Shown here in pieces: positions 1 through 8,140 of a stretch of 64,000 bases of DNA. A program made the position numbers and the translations under genes. The stretch's first letter is position 1. The number at the start of each line of letters is the position of its first letter. Below the pieces are notes generated by a model. That model had not been told where the DNA came from and did not search any database. It worked only from the letters and a program-made list of their open reading frames with translations. Source of the stretch: an uncultured Rhizobium sp. (lineage in GTDB: Bacteria > Pseudomonadota > Alphaproteobacteria > Rhizobiales > Rhizobiaceae). The stretch spans positions 22,220 to 86,219 of the forward strand of contig CAMFIE010000016.1 in the NCBI GenBank assembly GCA_945952315.1, read 5' to 3'.

Positions 1-967
1 CATTGATAACGGCGCGATGCAACGTCATGTCGATGTTCCGACCGGTGAGCAGAACGACAGCGGGGCCCCTTGGCTGCACAATCCCCGTGATAAGGGCGGC
101 GATGCCGACGGCGGCCGCGCCCTCGATGATCTCGCGCTCGCTCGCATAGGCATGACGTATTCCTTGGGCGATTTCGGCTTCGTCGAGCAGAACCACGTCG
201 TCGAGCAACGCTTGGCAGAGGCCGAAGGTGACGCGGTTGGCAGGGCCGATGCCCCCGCCGAGGCTGTCGGCCAGCGTCGGCATTTCCTCCACCTGCACAG
301 GATGTCTTGCGGCAAGGCTTGCCTGCATGGCCGCTCCACGTCGCATCGATATACCGATGACACGGACGCGGGGCGATCTGGCTTTAAGCGCAAGGGCAAC
401 CCCGGCGGCTAGTCCGCCGCCTGAAAGCGGAACGAGTACAGTATCTACGTCCGGCAGATCATCGGCAATCTCGAGCCCGATGGTCCCCTGGCCCGCGACG
501 ACTTCGGGGGCATCGAAAGGCGGCACGTAATGAAGCCGTTCCATCTCCCCGAGGCGGATCGCTTCTGCCTCGGCATCATCCTGGGACTTGCCGACGATGA
601 CAACTCGCGCACCACTGTCTCGGACTGCGTCCACCTTGTTCTGCGGAACGAGCTCCGAGAGGCAAACCGTCACGGGAATTCCCTGGCACGACGCCGCCAG
701 CGCGAGGGCCCTGCCGTGGTTGCCCGTCGATGCAGTCACCACGCCTCTTGAAGCTTGGTCTCTGGAGAGCGAAAGCACGGCATTGGCTGCGCCGCGAAGC
801 TTGAAGGCGCCACCCGGCTGACGGTGGTCGGGCTTAAGGTAGACACGGTTGCCGCACCGCGCCGAGAGGCTTTCCGATAGCAGCAGCGGCGTTTCAATTG
901 CAATTTTGGCAATGCGAGACCGTGCTGCCTCTACCATCGGCAGCGAGACAGGCAATTTCAGGACCAT
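1..967 (-). CDS. eutB: Ectoine-utilization threonine-dehydratase-like enzyme EutB (3' end outside window)
   Basis: PLP-dependent fold-type II enzyme of the serine/threonine dehydratase family, read from an ATG at 967 to the left edge without a stop, so the last residues are missing. The Schiff-base lysine lies in the motif GGAFKLRG near residue 55, and a glycine-rich phosphate loop (PLSGGGLAAG) follows near residue 190. The start lies one base after the eutA stop, which indicates translational coupling. In Sinorhizobium-type ehu-eut operons EutB acts in ectoine/hydroxyectoine breakdown, probably on the hydroxylated intermediate. That role is taken from context; the sequence alone says only dehydratase-like PLP enzyme. 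The symbol is not the ethanolamine lyase eutB. Confidence 0.85.
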   Translation of the reverse strand, partial: MVLKLPVSLPMVEAARSRIAKIAIETPLLLSESLSARCGNRVYLKPDHRQPGGAFKLRGAANAVLSLSRDQASRGVVTASTGNHGRALALAASCQGIPVTVCLSELVPQNKVDAVRDSGARVVIVGKSQDDAEAEAIRLGEMERLHYVPPFDAPEVVAGQGTIGLEIADDLPDVDTVLVPLSGGGLAAGVALALKARSPRVRVIGISMRRGAAMQASLAARHPVQVEEMPTLADSLGGGIGPANRVTFGLCQALLDDVVLLDEAEIAQGIRHAYASEREIIEGAAAVGIAALITGIVQPRGPAVVLLTGRNIDMTLHRAVIN

Positions 968-968
968 T

Positions 969-1736
969 TCAGCCTCCCGGATACGGCTGCGCCAGTAGCT
1001 GGCCTAAAGAGGGATCATCTGGATGCCGTCGCGCAATTCCTCTGCAGGCCCAGGCGGTAGCCAGGTTGCTGCTGACAACAGGCTTGCCGATCGCCGCCTC
1101 GATCGCCGGTGCGATTCTGGCAGCGCGCACTGCAGTGCAGGAGATGAATAGGGCATCGGATCGTGGATCCGTCGCGACGCGCGCCTGTTCGATGATCTCT
1201 TCTGTCGAGATACGGGCCATCTCGCGATCATCCTGAAGGCCGAGGCAAACCAACCTGTCGAGATCGAAGCCGGCGCGTTCGAAATAAGCGCCGACCGGTC
1301 TCGTCGTCTGGACGGAATAGGGCGTCAACAGGCTGATCCGCCGGGCACCCAGGGCCATTAGTCCCTCTACCGACGCAGCCGCGGGCGTCACCACCCGAAC
1401 GCCGGGCTTTCCCGCCTGAATCGCGGCCGTGACCGCGGTGTCGCCGATCACGACCGAGGCAGACATGCAGGAATACATGATGGCGTCGACTGGCTCGTCC
1501 GGCAGGATCAGGCCTGCGGCCCTCGTCAGCTCGGGATGCATCGCGGCAAGATTCTCCGGCGTGACCGGATTAGCGTAGTGGATCCGCGAAACGTAGACGC
1601 CGGTTGCATCATTGGCCACCAGTGCACGAAAATCGGGTTCCGTGGTGTGGTCTGTCGCCAGAATGATGAGCCCGATCCGTGCGGCTAGAGGACGCTCCTC
1701 GAGCTGCGTCGGTCGCGAGCTGAGAACAGGTTCCAT
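969..1736 (-). CDS. eutA: Ectoine-utilization protein EutA (Asp/Glu racemase / maleate isomerase superfamily)
   Basis: 255-residue cytoplasmic protein of the Asp/Glu racemase, arylmalonate decarboxylase and maleate isomerase superfamily. The two expected cysteine regions are visible: MYSCMSAS near residue 90 and FISCTAVR near residue 198. It lies between ehuD and eutB with gaps of a few bases, inside one minus-strand operon. The family is used in ectoine catabolic operons, where the exact reaction of EutA is not settled, so the assignment rests on family plus gene order. The ATG at 1736 follows ehuD by 3 bases. Confidence 0.85.
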   Translation of the reverse strand: MEPVLSSRPTQLEERPLAARIGLIILATDHTTEPDFRALVANDATGVYVSRIHYANPVTPENLAAMHPELTRAAGLILPDEPVDAIMYSCMSASVVIGDTAVTAAIQAGKPGVRVVTPAAASVEGLMALGARRISLLTPYSVQTTRPVGAYFERAGFDLDRLVCLGLQDDREMARISTEEIIEQARVATDPRSDALFISCTAVRAARIAPAIEAAIGKPVVSSNLATAWACRGIARRHPDDPSLGQLLAQPYPGG

Positions 1737-1739
1737 TAT

Positions 1740-2396
1740 TCAAGTCCTTTCCTTGAAGCGGTTTTCCAGGACGCGGAGAAAGGCAACCGAAATCAGGCTC
1801 ATGATCAAGAAGAAGACGCCGACCAAGGTCATGGGCTCGATATAACGGTAGTTCGAGTTGGCGATGCTTTTCGCCTGGTTCATCAGTTCGAGCACCGTGA
1901 TGGCGGAGAGAAGGGGCGTTTCCTTGAACATCGCGACCAGATAGTTCGCCAGCGCAGGGATCATCGGAGGGATCGCCTGTGGCAGGATTACATGAACCCA
2001 GGTCTGCCTCTTTGTGAGATTGACGGCCTTTGCCGCCTCCCACTGGCCCTTCGCGACGTTGTCGATACCACCTCGGTAAACTTCCGCCGCATAGGTTCCA
2101 TAGTGAAGACCCAGACCAATGACCCCGCAGGTCATGGCAGGCAGGCTGATGCCGACGTCGGGCAGAACGAAGAAGATGAAATAGAGCTGCACAAGAAGTG
2201 GCGTGCCGCGGATGAATTCGACGACCGCGGCGGTCGATAGGCTGACGGCCTTGATCGGCGAACGCCGAAGGACGGCGAAGACAAGTCCCACAACGGCTGC
2301 GAGTGCGGCACCTAGAACGGTGGCCACCAGCGTCAGCCTGAGCCCGTCGAGCAGCAGCGGCATGATATCGCGAACGAAAGTCCAGTCCCATTCCAT
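1740..2396 (-). CDS. ehuD: Ectoine/hydroxyectoine ABC transporter permease EhuD
   Basis: 218-residue inner-membrane permease of the polar amino acid type (HisMQ/GlnP family). It has several hydrophobic helices and the typical EAA-loop region around YAAEVYRGGIDNVAKGQWEAA. It pairs with EhuC as a heterodimeric channel for ectoine and hydroxyectoine brought by EhuB and powered by EhuA. It follows ehuC by 4 bases and precedes eutA by 3. Substrate specificity is inferred from the operon; as an isolated protein it could be any polar amino acid permease. Confidence 0.87.
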   Translation of the reverse strand: MEWDWTFVRDIMPLLLDGLRLTLVATVLGAALAAVVGLVFAVLRRSPIKAVSLSTAAVVEFIRGTPLLVQLYFIFFVLPDVGISLPAMTCGVIGLGLHYGTYAAEVYRGGIDNVAKGQWEAAKAVNLTKRQTWVHVILPQAIPPMIPALANYLVAMFKETPLLSAITVLELMNQAKSIANSNYRYIEPMTLVGVFFLIMSLISVAFLRVLENRFKERT

Positions 2397-2400
2397 AGCT

Positions 2401-3054
2401 TCAGCTCCGCGTTCCGTCGAGGCCGCGCGTCACGCGTCTCTCGATCAGCCTGACGCCACGTGAAATGACCAGCGCCATGGCGAAATAAAGAATTAGGATC
2501 GTTCCGAAGGGAATGAGCGTGCTGCCCGTCTGTGAACGCACGATCTGCGCCTGAAAAGTCATGTCGTTGAGCGAGATCAGCGAAACGACTGCGGTACCCT
2601 TGAGAAGTTCGATGGCATTGTTGCCGAACGTCGGCAACATCAGGGGGAGAGCTTGTGGCAAGATGACATGGCGCATCTTTTGAAACCGGCCCAGGTTAAG
2701 CGCCGTGCACGCTTCGTACTGTTCGCGAGGCACGGCCTGGATCCCCCCGCGCACTACCTCCGCACCGTACGCGCCGACGTTAAGCCCGAGAGCCAGTACG
2801 CCAGCCTGAAGCGGCTCCAGAGAAATTCCTGCGAACGGAAGGACGAAATAGACCCAGAAAAGCTGGACGAAGATCGAGGTACCGCGAAAGAATTCGACGT
2901 AAATGATGGACAGGGCTCGTAGCGCGGAAAAGCGCGACAGTCGCGCAAGTCCTGCCGCGAACGCCACCGCGAGCGCCAGTGCGGAACCGAGCAAGGTAAG
3001 CTGCGCGGTCACAACCGCGCCTTCAAATATCTGCCAAAGGTAGCCTGACCACAT
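2401..3054 (-). CDS. ehuC: Ectoine/hydroxyectoine ABC transporter permease EhuC
   Basis: 217-residue permease of the same HisM/GlnP family as EhuD, with the EAA-loop region GAYGAEVVRGGIQAVPREQYE and about five hydrophobic segments. A TTG at 3081 would add nine residues, but the ATG at 3054 is better: it has purine-rich AAGGCAAGG just upstream and gives an N-terminus (MWSGYLWQIF) that starts directly with the first amphipathic/transmembrane segment. It lies between ehuB and ehuD on the minus strand. Confidence 0.86.
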   Translation of the reverse strand: MWSGYLWQIFEGAVVTAQLTLLGSALALAVAFAAGLARLSRFSALRALSIIYVEFFRGTSIFVQLFWVYFVLPFAGISLEPLQAGVLALGLNVGAYGAEVVRGGIQAVPREQYEACTALNLGRFQKMRHVILPQALPLMLPTFGNNAIELLKGTAVVSLISLNDMTFQAQIVRSQTGSTLIPFGTILILYFAMALVISRGVRLIERRVTRGLDGTRS

Positions 3055-3120
3055 CGCCTTGCCTTGTCGTGAAGTTGCCAAAAACGGGGGTCCGGCGATG
3101 CCGGACCTCCGTCGACCGGA

Positions 3121-3972
3121 TCAGTTCGGTCCGCCGCACAGCTTGTCACGGCTGGTTGACATCGCGGCCTTGGCTGAGAAGCCATATGGCTCAATCAACT
3201 TGGCGAACTCGCCGTTTTCCTTCATCTTCTTCAACTCGACGTCGAAGGCGTCACGAAGAGCAACGTCTTCCTTCCGGAACGCCGCGCCGTCGCAATAGAC
3301 CGGCGTGTTCTCGACCGGAGCGATGATTTCGAGCGAAGGGTCGTTCGCCTTCATCGCCAGAGCGTTAAGCGAGAGGACGGGCAGCGAATAGGCGTCGATA
3401 CGGCCGTCCTGCAGCATCTTCAAACCGCTCTGGCCATCGGGAACCACGATGACGCGATCACGCGGCACCCCAGCCTCGAGTGCTAGCTTTTCCTCAGTTC
3501 CGCCACCCGGCGCGCCGACCTTGGCTTCGCTGTCCTTAGCAATGTCGCCGTAAGACTTAAATCCTTTGGGATTTCCCTTCTTCACCAGCATCGCTTCCGC
3601 ATCGCAAAGGATCGGTTCGGAGTAGGACACCGCCGCACAGCGCTCCGGCTTCATAAAGAGACCTGCAGTGATCACGTCGTGACGGCCGGCCTTGAGACCC
3701 GGAATCATCGCGCCGTACTCGGAAATGGATGCGACGATGTCACCAACGCCCAGCTTCTTGAAGATCTCGCGCGCTACGTCCGGGGCGGCGCCTGAAACCT
3801 TGCCGTCTGCAGCCACTGCGGTGAACGGCGGCTCGTTCGCAATCGCGACACGCGCAAACCCCTGCGCCTTCAGTTTTGCAAGCGCATCCTCGGCCAGCGC
3901 AGGCGCTGCGGAAAGGGCAGCGGCAACCAGACCAAGACCGGCAGTCATGCGAAGCGCATTTGATAAATTCAT
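3121..3972 (-). CDS. ehuB: Ectoine/hydroxyectoine-binding periplasmic protein EhuB
   Basis: 283-residue solute-binding protein of the bacterial extracellular family 3 (SBP_bac_3) fold. A Sec signal peptide covers about residues 1-27 (hydrophobic core, then APALA/ED cleavage). The protein captures ectoine or hydroxyectoine in the periplasm and hands it to EhuCD; in the characterised family the ligand is held by aromatic side chains. It sits between ehuA and ehuC, with 59 bases to ehuA and 66 to the chosen ehuC start. The ligand is deduced from the ehuABCD-eut gene order and not from individual binding residues. Confidence 0.88.
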   Translation of the reverse strand: MNLSNALRMTAGLGLVAAALSAAPALAEDALAKLKAQGFARVAIANEPPFTAVAADGKVSGAAPDVAREIFKKLGVGDIVASISEYGAMIPGLKAGRHDVITAGLFMKPERCAAVSYSEPILCDAEAMLVKKGNPKGFKSYGDIAKDSEAKVGAPGGGTEEKLALEAGVPRDRVIVVPDGQSGLKMLQDGRIDAYSLPVLSLNALAMKANDPSLEIIAPVENTPVYCDGAAFRKEDVALRDAFDVELKKMKENGEFAKLIEPYGFSAKAAMSTSRDKLCGGPN

Positions 3973-4031
3973 GATTTCATTCCCTCTGGTTCGTTATGGT
4001 TACAGTGGGGCGGTAGCGCGGCACGAAGCCG

Positions 4032-4817
4032 TCACACGCGGTGCCCTGCCGCGATGATCTTGCGTAGGAAAGTCTGGGTCCGCTCCTGCTTCGGATGTCG
4101 GAAAATCTCGTCCGGAGCACCTTCTTCCACGATCCGTCCACGATCGAAGAACAGGACGCGGTCCGCAAAGTCATGGGCAAAACCCATCTCGTGCGTGACC
4201 AGAAGCATGGTCATGTCCGTTTCTGCGGCGAGCCGGCGCATGACATTCAGAACTTCCTCGACCAGTTCCGGATCCAGTGCAGACGTGACTTCGTCGAACA
4301 GCATAATTTTTGGCGAGAGCGCCAGGGCGCGCGCAATGGCCACCCGCTGCTTCTGACCGCCGGAGAGCTGCGACGGCATCGACGAAGCCTTGTCGGCCAG
4401 ACCGACCATCTCCAGCAGCTCTCGCGCCTTGACCTCGGCATCGCGGCGCGACACGCCCTTTGTAAGGATCGGAGCGAGCGTGATGTTGTCGAGAACCGAC
4501 TTGTGCGGGAACAGATTGAAGTGCTGGAACACCATGCCAATGCGTGTACGCATGTGGTGCAGGTGCGCCTCGTTGGCCGGAACCAGCCCGCCCTGGCCGG
4601 GCATGTGAAAGAGCTGCTCACCGTCAACTTCGACGTGACCGCCGCTGATCGATTCAAGCGTCATGAGGATTCGCAGAATGGTCGTCTTGCCCGATCCGGA
4701 CGGCCCAATCAGTGCAAGCTTTTCGCCAGGACGGACCTGAAGCGATAGTCCATCAAGGACGGTGAGCGCACCGAAGCGCTTGGAGATGCTGTCCATCCGA
4801 ATGATTGGTTCCGACAT
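4032..4817 (-). CDS. ehuA: Ectoine/hydroxyectoine ABC transporter ATP-binding protein EhuA
   Basis: 261-residue ABC ATPase of the polar amino acid class. Walker [10 protein letters not shown] is at residues 38-46, the ABC signature LSGGQKQR at 151-158 and Walker B IMLFDE at 171-176, so all catalytic motifs are intact. It is the first gene after enuR, 119 bases downstream, and that gap holds two copies of a 15-bp repeat likely to be the operon's operator. It energises import through EhuCD. Confidence 0.88.
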   Translation of the reverse strand: MSEPIIRMDSISKRFGALTVLDGLSLQVRPGEKLALIGPSGSGKTTILRILMTLESISGGHVEVDGEQLFHMPGQGGLVPANEAHLHHMRTRIGMVFQHFNLFPHKSVLDNITLAPILTKGVSRRDAEVKARELLEMVGLADKASSMPSQLSGGQKQRVAIARALALSPKIMLFDEVTSALDPELVEEVLNVMRRLAAETDMTMLLVTHEMGFAHDFADRVLFFDRGRIVEEGAPDEIFRHPKQERTQTFLRKIIAAGHRV

Positions 4818-4863
4818 GCGGCTGAAACTCCTGTGCCGTTGCGGAGACCAAATTAACTCGACT

Positions 4864-4901
4864 TAATATCATGTCAATTAGCAAAATAATATCATGACAA
4901 T
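4864..4901. promoter_or_regulatory. Tandem 15-bp repeats upstream of ehuA, candidate EnuR operator
   Basis: TAATATCATGTCAAT (4864-4878) and TAATATCATGACAAT (4887-4901) differ by one base and start 23 bp apart, about two helical turns. They sit between enuR and ehuA. A third copy (TAATATCGTGACAAT) lies just upstream of enuR itself. Repetition in both places where EnuR would be expected to act suggests its binding site; this is inferred from position and repetition only. Confidence 0.55.
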
Positions 4902-4936
4902 GTTTTCTAAAGATGCCCTTTTTCTGGACAATTTGC

Positions 4937-6322
4937 CTAGATTGCAAGCAGAAGCGGTTCGGGCTTTGCAATGAGCAGAGCGGCCACGGTATTCAGGCCG
5001 GCGCGGAAGTCCTCCGCCGACGTCGACCCGACGGAGATGCGCACTGCAGGCTTCCAGTCCCCCTCGCCCGTATGGAACGACCGCCCAGGGGCGATAGCCA
5101 CGCCGCGAAGCCTGGCCTGTGCGACGAACGCATCTTCCGCATGGTCACCGGTCAACGGCAGCCAAACGTGAAGCGACTGCGGATGGCTCATGTAGTCGAG
5201 ACCGGACAGAACGTCAGCGGCAATGGCGTGCCGCTCGGCAAGGGCGGCACGCTGCCATCGGACGAGCTCGAGCGCGGTGCCGTTGCCAACCCATTCGGTC
5301 GCTATTTCAGCCATGGCGGGCGTCGCCATCCAACTGGATACGAGATGTCGGTTGGCAACCGCCGCCGCGTAGCGGTCCGGGACGGATATGTAGCCTATCC
5401 GGAGCCCTGGGACAGTCGTCTTGGTGAACGAGGTTATAAACAGCGTCCGCTCGGGTGCGAGTGCCGCAATCGGTTCGAGGCGGTGCTCCACCATCGGCCC
5501 GAGAATGTCGTTCTCTATAATCGCAAGGTCGTGGCGCTGTGCAATTTCCGCAAGCGACCGTCGCCTTGCCAGCGACATCATGCCTGCCCTCGGATTGATC
5601 ACGGTAGGTTGAAGAAACAGTGCACGCATGTGCCCCTTCCGGCATGCGGCCTCCAAGGCCTCCGGGAGAAGCCCTTCCCGATCCATCGCAAGGCTTTCGA
5701 GGTGTATGCCGAGATACGAGCTCAATGGCAGTAGCGTGTGATGGCTGATCTTTTCAATTCCCAAGGTCGAACCAGGCGGAACGACGCTCATGATCGCCGT
5801 CGTCATGGCGGACGTTGCGCCATTGGTCAGGGAAATGTTAATCGGCGAAGCCTCGACGCCGCATAGCGCGAGCCACTGGGCCGCGACCTTCCTGTGATGG
5901 GGGAAAACAACGTTCGGCCGAAACGACAGCGCCGCGCTCGGCGACAGGTGCTGCGACAGCCACAGGAACGCATCGCGCATCTTCTCCAGATGCATGCTCT
6001 CGCACACGGGCTTGAGGATCGACAGGTCGATCAGTTCGCCGAGGCGCTCGGGCAGGTAAGGTGGCGAAGGCTCCGAATGGATCGCCTGCACGAAGGTCCC
6101 GCGTCCGACTTCTCCGCTTATAAGCCCACGTCGAATGAGCTCCTCGTAGGCGCGGCTCACGGTCTGCACTGAAAGGCCTAAAGCATCGGCCAGGTTCCTG
6201 TGGGTCGGCAGCTGCTCGCCGGATGGCAGCAGGCCGTTGCGGATAGCCTCGGACATCTGTTCTGCCAGCGAGAGGTAGGCAGGGCGGGATAGCTTAGTCT
6301 GATCAGGAAGCCATTTTGTCAT
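4937..6322 (-). CDS. enuR: MocR/GabR-type regulator of ectoine catabolism, EnuR
   Basis: 461-residue chimeric regulator: an N-terminal GntR winged helix (about residues 10-78, motif THRNLADALGLSVQTVSRAY) joined to a class I aminotransferase-like domain. The PLP-binding lysine is in SFTKTTVPGLRIGY, at residue 301 when counted from the ATG at 6322. An upstream TTG (6358) or ATG (6334) would add 12 or 8 residues; 6322 was chosen because the protein then begins with the usual short lead into the helix-turn-helix. In ehu/eut systems EnuR represses the operon and is released by ectoine-derived inducers bound to PLP. It lies directly upstream of ehuA on the same strand. Confidence 0.85.
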   Translation of the reverse strand: MTKWLPDQTKLSRPAYLSLAEQMSEAIRNGLLPSGEQLPTHRNLADALGLSVQTVSRAYEELIRRGLISGEVGRGTFVQAIHSEPSPPYLPERLGELIDLSILKPVCESMHLEKMRDAFLWLSQHLSPSAALSFRPNVVFPHHRKVAAQWLALCGVEASPINISLTNGATSAMTTAIMSVVPPGSTLGIEKISHHTLLPLSSYLGIHLESLAMDREGLLPEALEAACRKGHMRALFLQPTVINPRAGMMSLARRRSLAEIAQRHDLAIIENDILGPMVEHRLEPIAALAPERTLFITSFTKTTVPGLRIGYISVPDRYAAAVANRHLVSSWMATPAMAEIATEWVGNGTALELVRWQRAALAERHAIAADVLSGLDYMSHPQSLHVWLPLTGDHAEDAFVAQARLRGVAIAPGRSFHTGEGDWKPAVRISVGSTSAEDFRAGLNTVAALLIAKPEPLLLAI

Positions 6323-6352
6323 GATTTCTATCATGAATAATATCGTGACAAT
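6320..6352. promoter_or_regulatory. Palindrome and repeat at the enuR start, candidate autoregulatory site
   Basis: A perfect inverted repeat CATGAT-ttct-ATCATG (6320-6335) overlaps the enuR start codon. It abuts TAATATCGTGACAAT (6338-6352), which matches the two repeats upstream of ehuA at 14 of 15 and 13 of 15 positions. The arrangement fits self-control by EnuR, but no binding data can be read from the sequence. Confidence 0.45.
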
Positions 6353-6358
6353 TTGCAA

Positions 6359-6454
6359 CTGTTACGGAACGGCTTTTGACAGTGCGTTTCGGACAATCCG
6401 CCGACCGACTGTCAATCGGCTTTGTAACGGGACACCCTTTGGGCGTCCAAAAGG
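6359..6454. other. Upstream flank of enuR up to the first insertion sequence
   Basis: About 96 bases between the enuR repeat region and the left end of the first ISL3 element. It presumably holds the enuR promoter. No gene is visible. It ends in CCAAAAGG directly against the insertion sequence. Confidence 0.4.
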
Positions 6455-8099
6455 GGCTCTGACGCAATCTCGATGAGATCACGGCACTCCGACGATGCGT
6501 GCCTCAAGCAGATCAAGTTTCCCGCGGCCGTACATTTGCCGTTTGATGAGCTTGAGCTTTGTGATCTGGCCTTCCGTCTGGCCGTTCGACCATAGGGAGG
6601 TTATCGCATTCTGGATTGCGGCTCGGTCTCGGATAACGCCATTTGCGAATGATGCGACCAAGCTTTTCGTCGCGCGTTCGATCCAGGCCTCCAGATCACC
6701 GGAGGACTTGCGGCGCAACAGATCATGGAAGCTCTCGACGACATCCCTGGCCTCCACAAGGTCCGGCAGGCTCTCTTCTATGGCGGCAACCGTCATCGTT
6801 TGCGCCTTGGTTAGATTGTTGCGTTCAAGCGTCATCAGGCGGACAATAGTTCGTGCGGCCGGTGCATGTCCGAGTCCGTTCTCCGCTTTTTCGGCACGCC
6901 TTCGTCGCGTTGCCCATTCGGTGACAACACGGAGACCACCACCAAAACCAGCCAACCGAAGTTGCCGCCACAGTTCGGCACCATTACGTAATCCAGCATC
7001 CCATTGCGCTTCAAGCCAAGGCAGGTGCGGTTCGAGAGAGGTCTGGCGGACCCGGAAGATGTCAGTCCGTTGACCACGAACGACACTGCGGACCAGTTTT
7101 CGGCTATGCCCGGTTCGGCGCACGATTTCCTTAATGGACAACCCCTCGCCGACGAACCCGCGGATAACGGCATTTGCCTCTTCGCGCCGCAGATACCCCT
7201 CGTATTGCAGCCGCTCAGCGGCGGTCAGCAGTTTTGGATTTACGGTTGCAGTACCAATTGCCATCCGGACCTGCCGCATCGATTTGCGAACAACGTCGAG
7301 AAAGGCATGACTGGCGTTTTCCATCAGATGCCAGCGGTCAGCGACCTGGTCGGCATGTGGCAGGGCTCGTGCGACGGCCTGCGCATATCCACCACCGCGG
7401 TCTCGTGCGACGATTTCGATCTGGGGCTGCTCGACCAGCCAAGCCTCGGCGGTCGCCTGCTCCCTGTCGGGCAACAATCCGATTGTCCTTCGGCGTTCAA
7501 GATCGCAAATGATGGTGCCGTATCGATGATTGCGTCGCCAGGCCCAGTCATCAATACCGATGACGCTCGGTGGTATAGGCGCAGGGCGGCCGTATCGGCG
7601 AACGGTTCGCAGCAGTGTATCATTGCTCATCGGTAATCCGAGACGATCTGCAAATCGCGCCGCCGGGCGACCACCCAGTGCAAGAGCGAGATGATGAACC
7701 AAGCAGTCCAGACGGGCTGTCCTACGAGCCATGGGGCGAACTACATCGTCGCCGAAGCGCTCGGCGAAAATCTTTCGGCGGCAATTGCTGACACTACAAA
7801 CGAAGCGTCTGACGGTCAGGTGCAACTCGATCCGCCGCCCTGCGCACGGCAGATCGACAAGCATCCGAGGATAGCGACTATGAACACGCCAGGAGACGGT
7901 TCCACAGTGGGGGCATCTAGATTGTTCTGACCGGCCAGATGCCACGACAACAATCGTGCCGGCCGCATCATGCACTGCTTCAACGTTAAATTCGGCGGGG
8001 ATCAGATCAGAAAGTCGAAATCGGGTCCGCATGGCGCTGATTCTCCAGAGAAAACCACGCAAATAGAATCCCAAACATCATCAAGATTGAGTCAGAGCC
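6455..8099 (-). mobile_element. ISL3-family insertion sequence, copy 1
   Basis: About 1,645 bp bounded by imperfect terminal inverted repeats that both read inward GGCTCTGAC-(G/T)-CAATCT-(C/T)-GATGA. It carries one transposase gene. The flanking octamers are CCAAAAGG on the left and CCTTTTGG on the right, reverse complements of each other and not the direct 8-bp duplication expected of the family, so this copy has probably been rearranged or has lost DNA on one side. It appears identical to copy 2, which lies 41 bp to the right in the same orientation. Confidence 0.88.
6479..8032 (-). CDS. ISL3-family transposase (copy 1)
   Basis: 517-residue DDE transposase. An N-terminal zinc ribbon (CPHC ... 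CSVSNC, about residues 45-90) is followed by helix-turn-helix segments and a long catalytic region starting near VIGIDDWAWRRN, as in ISL3 proteins. A TTG at 8074 would add 14 residues; the ATG at 8032 is preceded by a GGAG and preferred. The reading frame is intact, so the protein is probably functional. It ends 24 bp inside the left terminal repeat. Confidence 0.88.
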   Translation of the reverse strand: MRTRFRLSDLIPAEFNVEAVHDAAGTIVVVASGRSEQSRCPHCGTVSWRVHSRYPRMLVDLPCAGRRIELHLTVRRFVCSVSNCRRKIFAERFGDDVVRPMARRTARLDCLVHHLALALGGRPAARFADRLGLPMSNDTLLRTVRRYGRPAPIPPSVIGIDDWAWRRNHRYGTIICDLERRRTIGLLPDREQATAEAWLVEQPQIEIVARDRGGGYAQAVARALPHADQVADRWHLMENASHAFLDVVRKSMRQVRMAIGTATVNPKLLTAAERLQYEGYLRREEANAVIRGFVGEGLSIKEIVRRTGHSRKLVRSVVRGQRTDIFRVRQTSLEPHLPWLEAQWDAGLRNGAELWRQLRLAGFGGGLRVVTEWATRRRRAEKAENGLGHAPAARTIVRLMTLERNNLTKAQTMTVAAIEESLPDLVEARDVVESFHDLLRRKSSGDLEAWIERATKSLVASFANGVIRDRAAIQNAITSLWSNGQTEGQITKLKLIKRQMYGRGKLDLLEARIVGVP

Positions 8100-8140
8100 C
8101 CTTTTGGAAGCCGATCACCCCGCTAACGGGGTCCTTATTC

